Part shown: piece by piece, positions 35,003-46,271 of the stretch | Numbering within the stretch: the stretch's first letter is position 1 | Layout: every line of letters starts with the position of its first letter | Assembly (NCBI RefSeq): GCF_030272615.1 | Contig: NC_081412.1 | Span: forward strand, 478,617,657 to 478,681,656 | Direction of reading: 5' to 3' | Length of the DNA: 64,000 bases | Origin: Cryptomeria japonica | Lineage: Eukaryota; Streptophyta; Pinopsida; Cupressales; Cupressaceae | Notes under the pieces: generated by a model | The model's input: the letters and a program-made list of their open reading frames with translations, nothing else | Databases searched by the model: none | What the model was told of the DNA's origin: nothing | Translations under genes and position numbers: made by a program

Positions 35003-35783
35003 TGTATATGGTGAAAATGGATAACAATAATAACGATATTGAAAGGCTAAATGAATTCAACCACAAAACCCTAACCTAACAACAACAAAGATCCACCATA
35101 ACATATGAAGATTACCTAAGACAATGCAAAACAAATGAAATCACAAAGATTATACCATCACATGTCCAATAGGGTTTGAATCTCCATTCTTCCTATCTCC
35201 ATTGATCTTGCTTGATATATTTGCTCTCAGATTTTATGTGCACAACAGCTTAACAAAGAACGAAATGTGGTTGCAAGTAGGATCGCATATGTCAAAAGCG
35301 TAGTGTAGTCAAGTGCATAAATTGATTAGCCAGGGTTGATAATGAAAGAAGTATCCTCTTATATAGAAGACACTATATGAAATGGAGGGATAAGATTGAG
35401 AGGTGTAAAAGGAGGTCGGCTATGATTAGAGGGTAGGTAAAAGAAATAATAAAATAATGAAAGGGGTAGGTAGTGTATGAATTAAGAGATGAATGACATG
35501 TGTCATGGGTAGAAAAGGTTAATGAATTAATTAAATAAATAAAGATTTATTTAATTAATAGAAGAAGTGGGATCAATTAAATAAATAAGATATTTATTTA
35601 ATTTAGGAAAAGGATAATTTAAATAAATAAATGTATTTATTTAAATGAGAAATAAGGCTAGAAGAGGATAAATGAATTAATTAAATAAATAAAGATTTAT
35701 TTAATTAATAGAAGAATTAAGCTTAGATAATTAAATAAATAAAATATTTATTTAATTAGACTAGACAATTTTAGGTGTCTACA
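35003..35783 (-). repeat. Element C 5' LTR
   Basis: Length 781 bp; matches 21476-22249 except for about 16 substitutions and a 7-bp segment lost from the other copy. The A/T hairpin row lies at 35515-35760. ACTAC follows at 35784-35788. Confidence 0.95.
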
Positions 35784-36463
35784 ACTACCATCGGAACAAG
35801 GGACATAAAATAAACCACTGCATGAAACTCCGACATGAAATCCAAGATCTCATTGATGTAGGCAAGATCATTGTTGGAAATCACGCAACTAATGCTAATC
35901 ATAAGGCCTTTAAGGATCCCTTACCTACTTATGAACAAGGAGATTCCTCAAAATCCAAGGGAGGAGCTAGAGTCAATTATACTTACACTAACAATGATAA
36001 TGTGATCAACATGATTGAATCTGTTCAACCTGAATATTGCAATGTGATCATAGTCCCAAACCACCAAAATCAAGCACAAGCTGCTAATGCTGTGACTCAT
36101 GCTCAAAGGAAGATTTCCCTCCTAGGAGCTAGTCCCCCAACTTTTGATCAAACAACATCAAAACTGCCAAATAGACAAACAGACACAATCATGGCTAAAT
36201 CGAAACACCAGCTTCATCATCTTCCCCTGGTTATAGTATTGTCAAACAATTGAAGAGAACCAATGCTCAAATCTCTATTTTAGAATTGCTTTAGATCTCT
36301 TCTACTCATAAAGAGGTCCTAGACAAGGCTCTACTTACCACCAGTGTCCCTAAAGATTTGGACGTAGATAGGTTTCAATTTATGGTAGGTAACGACTTCA
36401 CCTCATTATCTCACATTCTCTAAAGAAGATGATAATTCACTGAGTCACCCACATAACCAACCA
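35784..36463 (+). pseudogene. gag: Element B gag, C-terminal part
   Basis: The frame of gag resumes after element C: YHRNKGHKINHCMKLRHEIQ completes the Cys-x2-His-x5-His-x4-Cys knuckle begun at 21470. It then runs through an Asn-rich tail to a stop at 36251. Between about 36185 and 36420 the coding sequence shifts to another frame and back (SILELL, STHKEVLDKAL, DLDVDRFQFMVGN), showing small compensating indels. The matching part of C (ILELLRISPAHKAILDKIL) is unbroken. Confidence 0.85.
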
Positions 36464-36865
36464 TTGCACATTGAAGCCATGATCCATAACCACCGCGTTA
36501 AACATGTTTTGATAGATGGAGGTGCTGGGTTGAATATTTGTATTTACGGTCTATTAACACAGCCGAGATTCTCTGAAAATGTTATTGATCCAACAAAGAA
36601 GATAACAATCAAGGTTTATGATGAAGAGGAAAGAACTTATAAGGGACCAGTATCATTGCCAATTAGAGTAGGACCTATGGAGAGAGATGTCATTTTTCAA
36701 GTCCAGGATCTTCATCTTTCATACAACATCTTATTGGGTAGGCCATGGATTCATGAAATGAAAGGGGTACCATCTACGTACCATCAATGCCTGAAGTTTC
36801 CCTATAATGGAGTTGAAGTTAGTATTCCTGCCAATACAAGCTATACCTGCAATGCATTAACATAG
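36464..36865 (+). pseudogene. Element B aspartic protease
   Basis: HVLIDGGAGLNICIYG holds the active-site Asp. DLHLSYNILLGRPWIHEM is the conserved C-terminal motif. The 133-codon frame is open and collinear with gag. The protein is very close to the protease of C, so B and C belong to related families. It would cut the B polyprotein inside the particle if the rest were intact. It ends with TAG at 36863, a likely Gln codon lost by C-to-T change. Confidence 0.85.
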
Positions 36866-38731
36866 GGTGATGATGCTTTTGTTCCTAATAATAGAGCAGC
36901 TTCAGCAGCTAAAAGTTCGGAATCTTTGTTGAATGATTTGGAAAAGAAACTAAGAATCACAAAAACTGGCATGGATGGTTACAAGATAGAGCCTATACTC
37001 TCACTAACGTCTCTTCCTCCATCACCAAGACAATCGAGAAAACCATAAGAGGTTATGAGGCCACAAACTTCAACTCCAAAAGTCATTTATGATGACACCT
37101 TTATACAGTCCTCTACTTCTCTTGTAGGTGAAATAGAAGGGGATGATGTCCTTAAATCGCTCTTCAAAGAAGATAGTGCAGATAAAGAAATACGACATTG
37201 TGATATTTCTCCGACACAATATGGTCCAGGCTATAAGATGCTTCAACGCATGGGATATTCAGGTATTGGTCCTCTCTGCAAATGTCAAAAAGGTATTGTT
37301 GAACCTATTCAGTTACAAACTAAGTCTACCAATGATAAAGCTGGACTGGGATATGATCCAAGAAAGTCATCAGATTAGAAGCACACATCTCACCATCAAC
37401 GTACATGGAAGAAAAAGGTACTACCTTTAACAACACAAGAAATTGATACTCAACAAACTCAGGAGGAATGTGATGGTGAACAAAAAGAATTGCCCACCCA
37501 GGGAAAGGAAACAGATGGTAATCAAGTTTTAGTTGTATCAACTATGATACCACATGAAGTAGGTGCTCCAGAGGATATGAGAGATGAAATATATAGAATC
37601 AGAGAATTGTTTGCACCACTGAACATTCCAGTCACATATACTGGCAGGAAACAAGTAGATGACTCAGAAACTAATTCAAATGAGTATGAATGGGGTCCAG
37701 ATCACATCTCATATATATCTACTACAAAAATGCTTGAAGAACTCAGGGATACCATAGATGACGCACAAGAGCTGATATGCTTAAGAATGCAAAAGGAAAT
37801 AGAAGAAATCAGATTAAAACGATAAGAAGACTATGACTGATAGCTGGAGAAAGAAAGGACACAAGCAAGTCCTTCACCTACCAATTCTCCTAATGAGATA
37901 TGACAAATCAAGTACAGAATCACACAAGAAGAACTAGAAGTTAGAGCAAGAGAACTAGTCATTAGTCCAGAAGAAGCTGAATGGAACAGACGACAGGGAT
38001 TAACAAAACCGTCAAAATCATGTCCACAAGTGTGTCAAATGCAAGCAATCAATGAACCAAATCACGAAGGAACTTGCAGCACCAAAGATGTGGGTGTTGA
38101 TACTATATAAGCCTTCACTAAACCACTTGAAGATGAGTTACCAACTTCATCCTATGACTCTGATGACTCAGACAGGAGCCCTATTTATGACAACAACTAT
38201 TCAACAATGCATTATGACTACTATGTCATGAATGATGAAATACTGACTACTATCATACGACGGTATGTAGCCCAGTCTGAAGTAGGTGACAACACTAGAA
38301 TTAGGTCGGTGGAATTAGGTCCAATACATACTAACATGAATGATGATAATCATGTCATAACTCTTCCTGGTCTTGAGACACATACGCAAAGTAGTCTTCT
38401 AGAACTCGATTGGTCGGGCCGAAACAATGATGATAGTACCATGAACTCCCTTGAGCCTATTCCAACCTTATCTTTAATACATTTGGAATTGATTGATTGT
38501 ACTCTTTATAACCAAACCTTGAATGTCCCTACCTTTGCCAATGACTATACACTAGCCTACTACCTCAATGCAGTTGAACCCATGTACTCTTCCACCAGCG
38601 AACATAATGAAAACATGACTGAAGTGGATATCAAGTATCTTAGTCGCAAAAACAAGAAAAATAAGAATAAAAGATCTGATGGTGAAAACCACATTGTGGT
38701 GGTATCAGACTCTAAAAAAGAGAAAATATAG
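36866..38731 (+). pseudogene. Element B spacer with G-patch-like domain between protease and RT
   Basis: The same frame continues. At about 37212-37365, YGPGYKMLQRMGYSGIGPL followed by KGIVEPIQL and AGLGYDP matches the G-patch pattern (G-x-G-x3-L-x2-MG-[YW]-x2-G-x-G-x-G...PI...GLGY). G-patch domains follow the protease in betaretroviruses, where they bind RNA and aid reverse transcription. After that comes a long acidic and Asn-rich linker (NEYEWGPDHISYIS, ELRDTIDDAQELICLRMQKE, LELIDCTLYNQTLNVPTF) with no recognised fold and a lysine-rich end (SRKNKKNKNKRS). Several stops separate the open parts. Confidence 0.65.
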
Positions 38732-39811
38732 GATGAACCTAAAGGTGAAAACCTCTCCGAGGCGCCTGAAGGTGAGATACTTGATATACTGCCGAGTCAC
38801 TTCCAGGAGAGATATTCCATATTGATCAAGCCAACTCAGCCAGTGAACATTGGGAGTCAAGATATACTGCATATCATTCATTTAGCTCAATCACTGTCAA
38901 CAGAAGAGTTAAAAGATTTCAGCAATATGTTTTTAGAAAAGAAGATCAACTTTGCATGGACATACTCAGATATGCCAGGACTAGATCTTGATCTCATCAT
39001 GCATCATCTCTCTATTATGCTAGGAGTTAAACCAGTCAAACAAAAACTCTGAAAGATGCGTCCTCATGTGGCACTACTAGTCAAGGCTGAACTAGAGAAA
39101 TTGCTAAAAGCTGGATTTATCAGAGCTATAGACTACGCATAATGGATATCCAACATAGTACTTGTATCAAAAGCCAACAAATCTATTAGAGTTTGCACAG
39201 ATTTTAGGGATCTCAACAAGGCATGTCCAAAAGATGATTTTCCATTGCCCAACATTGACATGATAGTATATATGACTACTGGATATGAGATGTATTCATT
39301 TATGGATGGATTCTCTGGTTACAATCAGATCAAGATAGTGCTTGAAGATCAAGAGAAGACAATTTTCACATGTGCATGGGGAACCTTCTGCTAGAATGTT
39401 ATGCCATTTGGTCTAAAGAACGCAGGAGCAACTTACCAAAGAGCAGTAACCACTATTTTCCATGATATGATGCATAAAAACATGGAAGATTATGTTGATG
39501 ACACCCTGGTAAAAACTATGAAGAGATCTACACACATTCAAGAGCTAGGCCTCATATTAGATTGAATGGAAAGATTCAAGCTCCGCTTAAATCCAAAGAA
39601 ATGTGCATTTGGGGTAACATCAGGAAAATTGCTTGGGTACATAATATCCAAAAAAGGAATTGAGGTTGACCCTGAAAAGGTCCAAGCTATAATGGAAATG
39701 CCTCCACCAAAGAATATCAGTCAGATGAGAAGTTTACAGGGTCATCTTCAATCAATAAGGCGTTTTATATCTCAGCTAGCTAACAAAGCTCAACCCTTCA
39801 CGAAGTATTAA
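38732..39811 (+). pseudogene. Element B reverse transcriptase
   Basis: Landmarks are FAWTYSDMPGLDLDLIMHHL, VKAELEKLLKAGFIRAIDYA, SIRVCTDFRDLNKACPKDDF, SFMDGFSGYNQIKI, NVMPFGLKNAGATYQRA and the catalytic YVDD at 39491-39502, then LNPKKCAFGVTSGKLLGYI and MRSLQGHLQSIRRFI. This is a full-length Ty3/gypsy RT. Stops occur at 39050 (normally Arg), 39140 (Gln), 39393 (Trp) and 39563 (Arg). Nearly all fit single C-to-T or G-to-A changes. A frame shift near 39812 separates it from RNase H. Confidence 0.92.
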
Positions 39812-40260
39812 GGAAAGGGATTCAATACAACTGAGATGAAGATTGTGAACGACATTTGCAACAAATCAAAGAATATCTTTCTAATCCACCCATATTAATG
39901 CCACCGATTCAAGGTAAGCCACTAATCCCGTACATATAAGCTATGAATACTTCACTGGGGGCACTTCTGGCACAACAGGATGACAATAAAAAGGAATGAG
40001 CTATCTATTACATCAGCAGAACATTGGTGTCATATAAAATGAATTATACTATAAAAGAGAAAGCATGCTTAGCTCTGGTCTTTGCATCACAAAAATTAAG
40101 GCATTATATGTTGGCACACTCTATTAAGGTGGTAGCAAAGATTGATCCACTCAAGTATCTTCTCAGTAAAGCAACGCTTATAGGAAGAATGGCCAAATGG
40201 GTCATGGTCCTTACAGAATTTGACATTGAATATGTGGAACGTACAAACATCAAAGGATAG
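39812..40260 (+). pseudogene. Element B RNase H (gypsy type)
   Basis: In a shifted frame the protein reads KEYLSNPPILMPPIQGKPL, NTSLGALLAQQDDNKKE, AIYYISRTLVSYKMNYT, LALVFASQKLRHYMLAHSI and MAKWVMVLTEFDIEYV. This is the standard RNase H joined to gypsy RT, which removes RNA from the RNA-DNA hybrid. The TGA at 39998 and TAG at 40258 replace Arg and Gln positions. It is directly followed by a second RNase H. Confidence 0.88.
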
Positions 40261-40743
40261 GTTATTGCAGACCAACTTGCCAAAGCTCCACTGGAAGACG
40301 ATCAACCTCTACATATAGAATTCCCAGATGAATCAATCATGCACCTTACTAAACAATCATGGAAGATGTTGTTTGATGGGTCTTTCACTCAACATGGTTC
40401 TAGTGCCGGAATACTATTTATTACTCCCCAGAAATACTCAATTCCAAAAGCTTACAAACTTCTCTTCCCTTGTACAAACAACATTGCAGAGTATGAAGCT
40501 TTGGTAAGTGGGATCAAGTTGGCCATCGAATGGAAGATCGTGGAATTACACATCTATGGAGATTCTCAACTCATTATCAACCAGATTAATGACCTATATC
40601 AGACGAAAGATGAGAAACTAATGCCTTACAAGAGGATGGTGGATGATCTCAAGAAATATTTTACCTCTGTATCATTTCAGCAGATCCCCAGAACAACAAA
40701 TAGAGCAGCGGATGCCATGGCCACTTTGGCATCTATACCATAG
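40261..40743 (+). pseudogene. Element B archaeal-type (second) RNase H
   Basis: WKMLFDGSFTQHGSSAGILF, NNIAEYEALVSGIKLAIE, IYGDSQLIINQINDLYQ and TTNRAADAMATLA carry the D-E-D-D residues of RNase H1 of the archaeal type. A second RNase H after the first is the hallmark of the Tat lineage of plant Ty3/gypsy elements (Ogre, Retand and relatives). The domain itself is open over 134 codons and ends with TAG at 40741. Confidence 0.9.
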
Positions 40744-42110
40744 CTACAGGAGTCTAATTTTTACTTTGAATTCCTAGTGGAAGAGTTACATTACCCTGCC
40801 TATGATTCTCCCAAGTCCCAGGTAGTCTGTTCTATTATTGGACATGACTCATCTCATTATAGCCACATTTTCTCTTACCTGTGTGACCAAGTCGTCCCTG
40901 CTAATCTTTCTCAAAATGAAAAAAGGAACCTAATATAAAATGGGTCATGGTACGTCATCATTGCTAACGACCTATTCAGGCGAGGTTTAGATAATACTTT
41001 TCTTAGATGTCTAGAAACTGAGGAGTCTCAACATGCATTATTCGAAGTTCATGAAGGTGTTTGTGGATCTCATTCGAACGGTCTAACTTTAGCACGAAAA
41101 CTACTAAGGGCTAGCTACTACTAGAAAAACATGGAGAAAGAAGCTATAAAATTTGCTAAAACCTATGAAAAGTGTCAGTTGCATGGGCACCTTATACACG
41201 CTCCGGCAAGGGATCTCATACCCTTTGTGACACACTGGCCCTTCCAACAGTGGGCGTTCGATCCGATAGGCCAAATTTATCCTGCATCATCTAATGGACA
41301 TAAATTTATTATCACTACCACTGAGTACTTCACTAAGTGGATAGAAGCAGTTCCACTCATCAAGGAAACAAGAAAACAAGTAGATCTGTTTATTCTTAAC
41401 TATATCATTTGTAGATATGGTATACCTTCATCAATTATAACAAACAATGGAGGATAGTTTAAGAACAAAGATCTAGATGAACTCTGTGAGAAGTTTAAAA
41501 TCAAACAACACTGGTCCTCAGTATATTACCCTCAAGGTAATGGACAAGTAGGGGCATCTAACAAAAACCTACTGACTATCTTGCACAGAATAGTGAACAA
41601 ATCCGGGAAGGATTGACATCTGCAGCTCAATCCTGCACTGTGGGCTTATAGAACAAGTATTAGAACACCTACTAGGGCTACACCTTTTTCTTTGGTGTAT
41701 GGGTCTGAAGCAGTATTACATATTGAAGTAGAAATACCATCTCTAAGAGTTTCCTTGCAAGGTCTTGTTACTAATGAAGACTATAGAATATCTAGATTGC
41801 AAGAGCTCGAATTGTTGGATGAGCGTCGGCAAGTGGCGTTTGATCATCTTAGAGTGTATCAAAAGAGAATGTCCAGAGGATATAACAAGAAAGTTCGACA
41901 CCGAGAATTTCAGGTTGGTGACTTAGTTCTTAGAGAGAATCCTAAAAATCAACAGTTTCGAGATAACAAAGGGAAGTTTGAACCCAACTGGCTGGGTCCC
42001 TATATCATTACTGTAGCTTTCGGCTCTGGTGCTTATCAACTTTCAACATCAGAAGGAGAATAGCTCCACGAATCGATTAACACCATCCATCTGAAGAAAT
42101 TATTCACCTA
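40744..42110 (+). pseudogene. Element B integrase
   Basis: The N-terminal zinc-binding part (HALFEVHEGVCGSHSNGLT...YEKCQLHGHL) is followed by the core WAFDPIGQIYPASSNGHKF and ends with the C-terminal domain FQVGDLVLRENPKN, GKFEPNWLGPYII and HLKKLFT. Of the D-D-E triad, the first D (AFDPIG) is kept. The second is Asn (ITNNGG, normally DNG), and the Glu after GNGQV is Gly (GNGQVGASNK). These changes would abolish strand transfer even without the stops at 40936, 41122, 41456, 41615 and 42061. The C-terminal domain is nearly identical to that kept in element C. Confidence 0.9.
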
Positions 42111-42146
42111 AATATTCTCTGCTCCAACAACTTTTACAGCAAAAAA

Positions 42147-42295
42147 AGTCCTGAAGAAATCATAAAAATCAGAAAAAGTCATGAAGAAATCATAAAAATC
42201 AAAAAATATCTTGAAGAAATCCTAAAAATCAAAAAATGTCTTGAAGAAATCCTAAAAATCAGAAAAAGTCCTGAAGAAATTCAAATAAAAAGAGA
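42147..42295 (+). repeat. Five-copy repeat of about 30 bp after integrase of B
   Basis: CTGAAGAAATCATAAAAATC and close variants recur at 30-bp steps (near 42151, 42181, 42211, 42241 and 42271). The array starts about 40 bp after the integrase stop. Confidence 0.85.
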
Positions 42296-42337
42296 AAAAG
42301 AAAAAGAGAAGAAAAAAAAAAGGAAAAAGAAGAGAAA

Positions 42338-42435
42338 ATGCCCTGGTGAAAACCTGGTAAACAGGCACCTTGGTAAAAAAAATAAAAAATGAATCTCTGC
42401 CAAGCAGGTGAAAACCTGGTAAACAGACGCCTCTT
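42338..42435 (+). repeat. Post-pol motif of element B, two copies
   Basis: GGTGAAAACCTGGTAAACAG followed by GCACC (42345) and by ACGCC (42411). Both match the minus-strand motif of element C at 28508-28540. It contains a small inverted repeat (CCTG...CAGG). Confidence 0.65.
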
Positions 42436-43847
42436 GTACTCAAGCACTCCATCTATCAATGTAACGTTGGCATTTCCGCTTTCCTGCATAGTTTGCTTTC
42501 GCTTGTACATATTTCAGTCACTTTTGTGACATCCTAGTTCGCTGGAACCCTCATGGCTTGAAACCGATCATTGTCTTAGTCTTAGGCTAATTGAAAAGAG
42601 TACATTACATGTCCTAAGCAATATCAACCAAGTCAACCTTATGTTAGTGAAACTTGGTCGTCCACTCCGAGTTAGTTACCTGTCTCCTGACTACTGAAGA
42701 GTTTTATCACCGAGTTAACAAGCAAAACAACATAACGGAAAACAATCACTAAGAAGTTTGAGCTATGAATGAAAATTTTCTTTGTGTGCTGTCTTTTATA
42801 TTGGTTTTTGATTATTATCCCTCTGAGTAACTCGAGGAAGTCTATCTTGACTAAGAGGAGCAAGGATTTGGGGCATAATATTTTCTTGTTTGCTACTTGT
42901 AGGAATGATTCCAATGATCTGAAAACATCTAAATTAGCTGGGTGTCTATGATAAGAGCCTTCACATCAAGGTGAAATCACCTCACATACCTCGACTTCGC
43001 TTATTTGAATGCTACAGGGAGGTTCCATATCATTTCTTTGTCTGTTTTGAGGGAATTTCTTCATTGTGCAATTCACGTCCATGCGTAATCTGTCTAAGGA
43101 TATGAACAAAAAAAGGGTCATTGCAGACAAGATAATTAATATTGCACATGAACAACAAGGAACTTTAATATGCCTGCTATAATTGTAAAGCGCTCAATGA
43201 TGAAAATTAAACTGTTCAAATCCAGTGACTAGTTTAGGTTGCATCTCATTTTGCATCTCATTTTGCATTCATTCTGCATTTTGTGATTTTGGAGTGATTT
43301 CGGTATAGTAACAATGCTTTCTCTTTATCCTTTGAATGAGAGTTGGAGCGTCATCATTTCTTCGCTAAGTGGTCTCTTTTCACCATTTCTTCGATCGAGT
43401 ACTTGTGTTTTGAGATGTTAGTTGCATACATAAGCATTTAATATAGATTCATATATTCATTATCATTCATTCGCATTCATCTTATTGCAGAAGAAAAAAA
43501 AAGAAGAGGAAAAACAAATTGCATCACTCATTACTCATTTGCATCATCATTTATTTGCATATGAAAAGAAACAAAAATAGACCTTCATATTCTATTTGCA
43601 TTCATACATTCATGCTGAAAAGAAATGCATACATATAGAATAAAGCATATAAAGGACATCTCATAAGCGAATCAACACAAGTATGATGAAGTCAAATCAG
43701 ATCTCGTATATATATCATATCAAGTCTAAGGTACAAAATGATGTCAAAAGACATGTAAAAACTTCAATTGGAACAAGAATCGTATAGGCTACAAAAAAAA
43801 TGGGTGTGTCTACAAAAAAATATCCGAGCTACACAAAAAGGAATAAT
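42436..43847. other. Element B region between integrase and antisense gene
   Basis: No gene is seen. From about 43240 to 43640 the phrase CATTTTGCATTCATT and degenerate relatives recur many times. The region separates two convergent transcription units. Confidence 0.5.
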
Positions 43848-46200
43848 CTAGCTCGCACCCTCTCCCTCATCGCCTAGTGGAGGAGGAGGAGCCTGATGCC
43901 CAGGATCCTATCAAGGTGCTTGTGCTCCCTCTGATCAGGCCATATACTGTGAATAGGGTTGCACTTGCTGTGCAATAGGAACTACAACACTATATGCTGC
44001 CCTACTGCTTTGGAGAAGGACCTCCTATCGTAGAGACTCTATCTCTGCTCTCAATGCTGTGATCTGGTGATCACGCTCGACCCTCACCTCAGCCAGCTGT
44101 CGGTCTCGCTCCACCAGCTGAGTCTGCGCCACTGTCAACTGTGACTGCATCTCTGCAAGATGTGCCCTCATCAATCATTTGGTATCTGTCTCCTGCTCTC
44201 TCATAGGCCCCCCATCTCCACCCCCATCTCCACCTCCACTGCCACCTCCACCTTGCTCCTCTCTCCACTGTCGCACCTGTCTAGGAGTTGCTCACTCCTC
44301 CTCCGTCCCACCCAATCTCACACCCAATCTTCCTAGGGATCCACCCTCACCCCTCTGTTGTCCTCCCTTAACTGGCATCCTGCTATTACTAGCACCTGGA
44401 TCACCTCTACCTCATCACGGAGCCTCACCTCTCTATGCCTGACCCTGCCTCTGGCCCTGTCCCTAAGCTGGTGTGGGGGCATCCTCCTCAACATCCTCAA
44501 TATGAGGAGCCTGCTCACTCGGGTTTGTAAAACGTGCGAACGGATGCTGTTGAAAATGATCTTTGTACTGGGGCAATACCCCCGCATCTGCTACATCATC
44601 CAGGTAATCCCACCTCAGGCGGTGTAACCCTGTCAACTCCTGCATCGCCAACGCGTATGATAACCGCGGAGACCATCCCTATCTCTCCTCATCTGCATAT
44701 CGAGCATACACTATATACTCTTGCGAGATCCCCTGGGGTTGACCATACTGCCTCATCACTCGCGAAACGATGAATCGCTCCACAACAGTTTGTGACCTCC
44801 CAATCAGTGGGCGTGTAACAAACAGGTCCCTGCGAACTAGCCGCCAGTCATCTCATGGCTCCAAACCTCTATATGGTCTCCATACGATGGCTATCAGGTC
44901 ATTGAGCTGCCGTCTCTAGAAATCTGTCTTGCCTAGATGGGGCTGTGTAATATATCCGACATACCTATAAATGATCGGTTGCCCAAGCTCTTTGTTGTCT
45001 GCTACTATGGGCCGACACACAGGAAGGTGCTCCCAAGCCCACACCTGCAAAATGTATACCCCCACGACCATGCTCTACCCATCTCTGTATACGATCTCAT
45101 GCATCTCCCAATACATGTGGGCCAATAAACAAGAGCCCCAACCAAGTCTCTGAGGGGTCTCTATCAACCTCTCTAGCATTTGACCTCATCTGCTCTGGAA
45201 ACCCTGCTACCCCCTGTCCGGCATCAAAAAGCACTTGATGAACCCTGCTAGAACACATGCCAGGGGATACTCCTCACTATATCTGCTCATAAGTATGTCC
45301 CAACTCATGGAACAAGTCAAAATGTCTGGATCCTCGAAGACATGCCTGACTACTTGCAGTCGGGGTAACAACGCGGTATCATAATCCACCTTATCCCTAG
45401 CAAAAGGGATATGAAGGATCCTGTACACATCCTTGGGAGTGATAGTCAACTCTCCAATTGGAAAATGAAATGTATTATGCTCTGAATGAAATCACTCTAC
45501 CAATGCCGTGAGCATCCCGTGGTTCACACGGATGTCGGGTAATCCCAATAGATGAGTCAAGCCACACAAATCAACATGAGCCAACTCAACCTCAGATAAA
45601 TATCGCACCAATGCCATAGTGGGAGGATACACGCATCTGAATAACACAAGAGGTAATCGAACCTGCAAAAAACCCAACAATGAAGCATCAGAAAACATTC
45701 AAGATGAGCCTACAAGAGAAGCAAAACATCACACAAATCCAACTAAGTCAAAAGCAAAATCAAAATTTCATGTTTACACCCTCAAAAATGCTCACTGTCT
45801 CTCGTATGACAAAACACAGGAAAGCAACATCTCGTACAAGCCAGGAATAGCTCTAGTACGACAAAACAGGCTAAAACGACAAACTTTTTCACTTTGCACG
45901 ACAAAAGGGTCTTTTTACAGACCTCTCGTACGAGACATGGGTGACCCTAGAATGAAAAATCTAATGGTCTGAAATGACAAAACAACTTTTGCCAGTTTCT
46001 CGTACGAGACAGGATCCTGTCTCACACGATCGTGATGAACGACTTCAAATATGTGGAAAACTTGAAAAATGAACAAAAATATTTCAAATTTGGAAACACA
46101 AACAGGCTTAGGATCGATCACTTACCGTTGGCTCATAGTTTTGGGATCGATTATGTCTTTTCTGGCGCTCGAATCGATGCTAACGAGTAGGGACCACCAT
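43848..46200 (-). pseudogene. Antisense plant-mobile-domain gene of element B
   Basis: Predicted exon 1 is 46200-46126 (starts MVVPTR, then a TAG), with donor GTAAGT at 46125. The intron 46125-45663 ends TTTTTTGCAG, and exon 2 starts VRLPLVLFRCVYPPTMALV. The PMD signature follows: LTHLLGLPDIRVNHGMLTAL, FPIGELTITPKDVYRILHI, LQVWAWEHLPVCRP and IAIVWRPYRG. The tail is Gly/Gln-rich with a coiled coil (QTQLVERDRQLAEVRVERD) and stops at 43848. The layout is the same as in element C although the two genes differ clearly in sequence. Stops include TGA for Trp at about 45494. The gene lies opposite to gag-pol, between integrase and 3' LTR. Function is unknown. Confidence 0.8.
45798..46035 (-). repeat. 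TCGTACGA-like motif cluster in the antisense intron of element B
   Basis: CTCGTATGAC, CTCGTACAAG, CTAGTACGAC, AACGAC, CACGAC, CTCGTACGAG (twice, near 45920 and 45999) and CACACGATCGTG lie within 240 bp. This is the same motif found in the two leader clusters of element B, about 27 kb away in this window. It lies inside the predicted intron. Confidence 0.75.
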
Positions 46201-46271
46201 TTTCTTCGCAGAAGGATTTTTGAATTTTCAAACTTGGAGGGTTAAAGTGAATTGAAAATGACACTTTTGTC

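Larger units (their letters stand above)
21476..35783 (-). mobile_element. Element C: non-autonomous Tat-like gypsy element inserted in gag of B
   Basis: LTRs at 21476-22249 and 35003-35783 are bounded by ACTAC at 21471-21475 and again at 35784-35788, a perfect 5-bp target duplication. Orientation is minus: PBS 34982-34999, gag from 32738, polypurine tract 22250-22264. Total length is 14308 bp, of which 1628 bp is the later solo LTR D. The interior encodes gag, protease and the integrase C-terminus in one frame, plus an antisense PMD gene. RT, both RNases H and the integrase core are absent. LTR differences counted by hand are about 16, plus a 7-bp indel (near 2%). Confidence 0.96.

Noticed and set aside
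44179-44773. Plus-strand Pro-rich frames
   Set aside because: Reverse-strand shadows of the Gly-rich tail of the PMD gene of element B.
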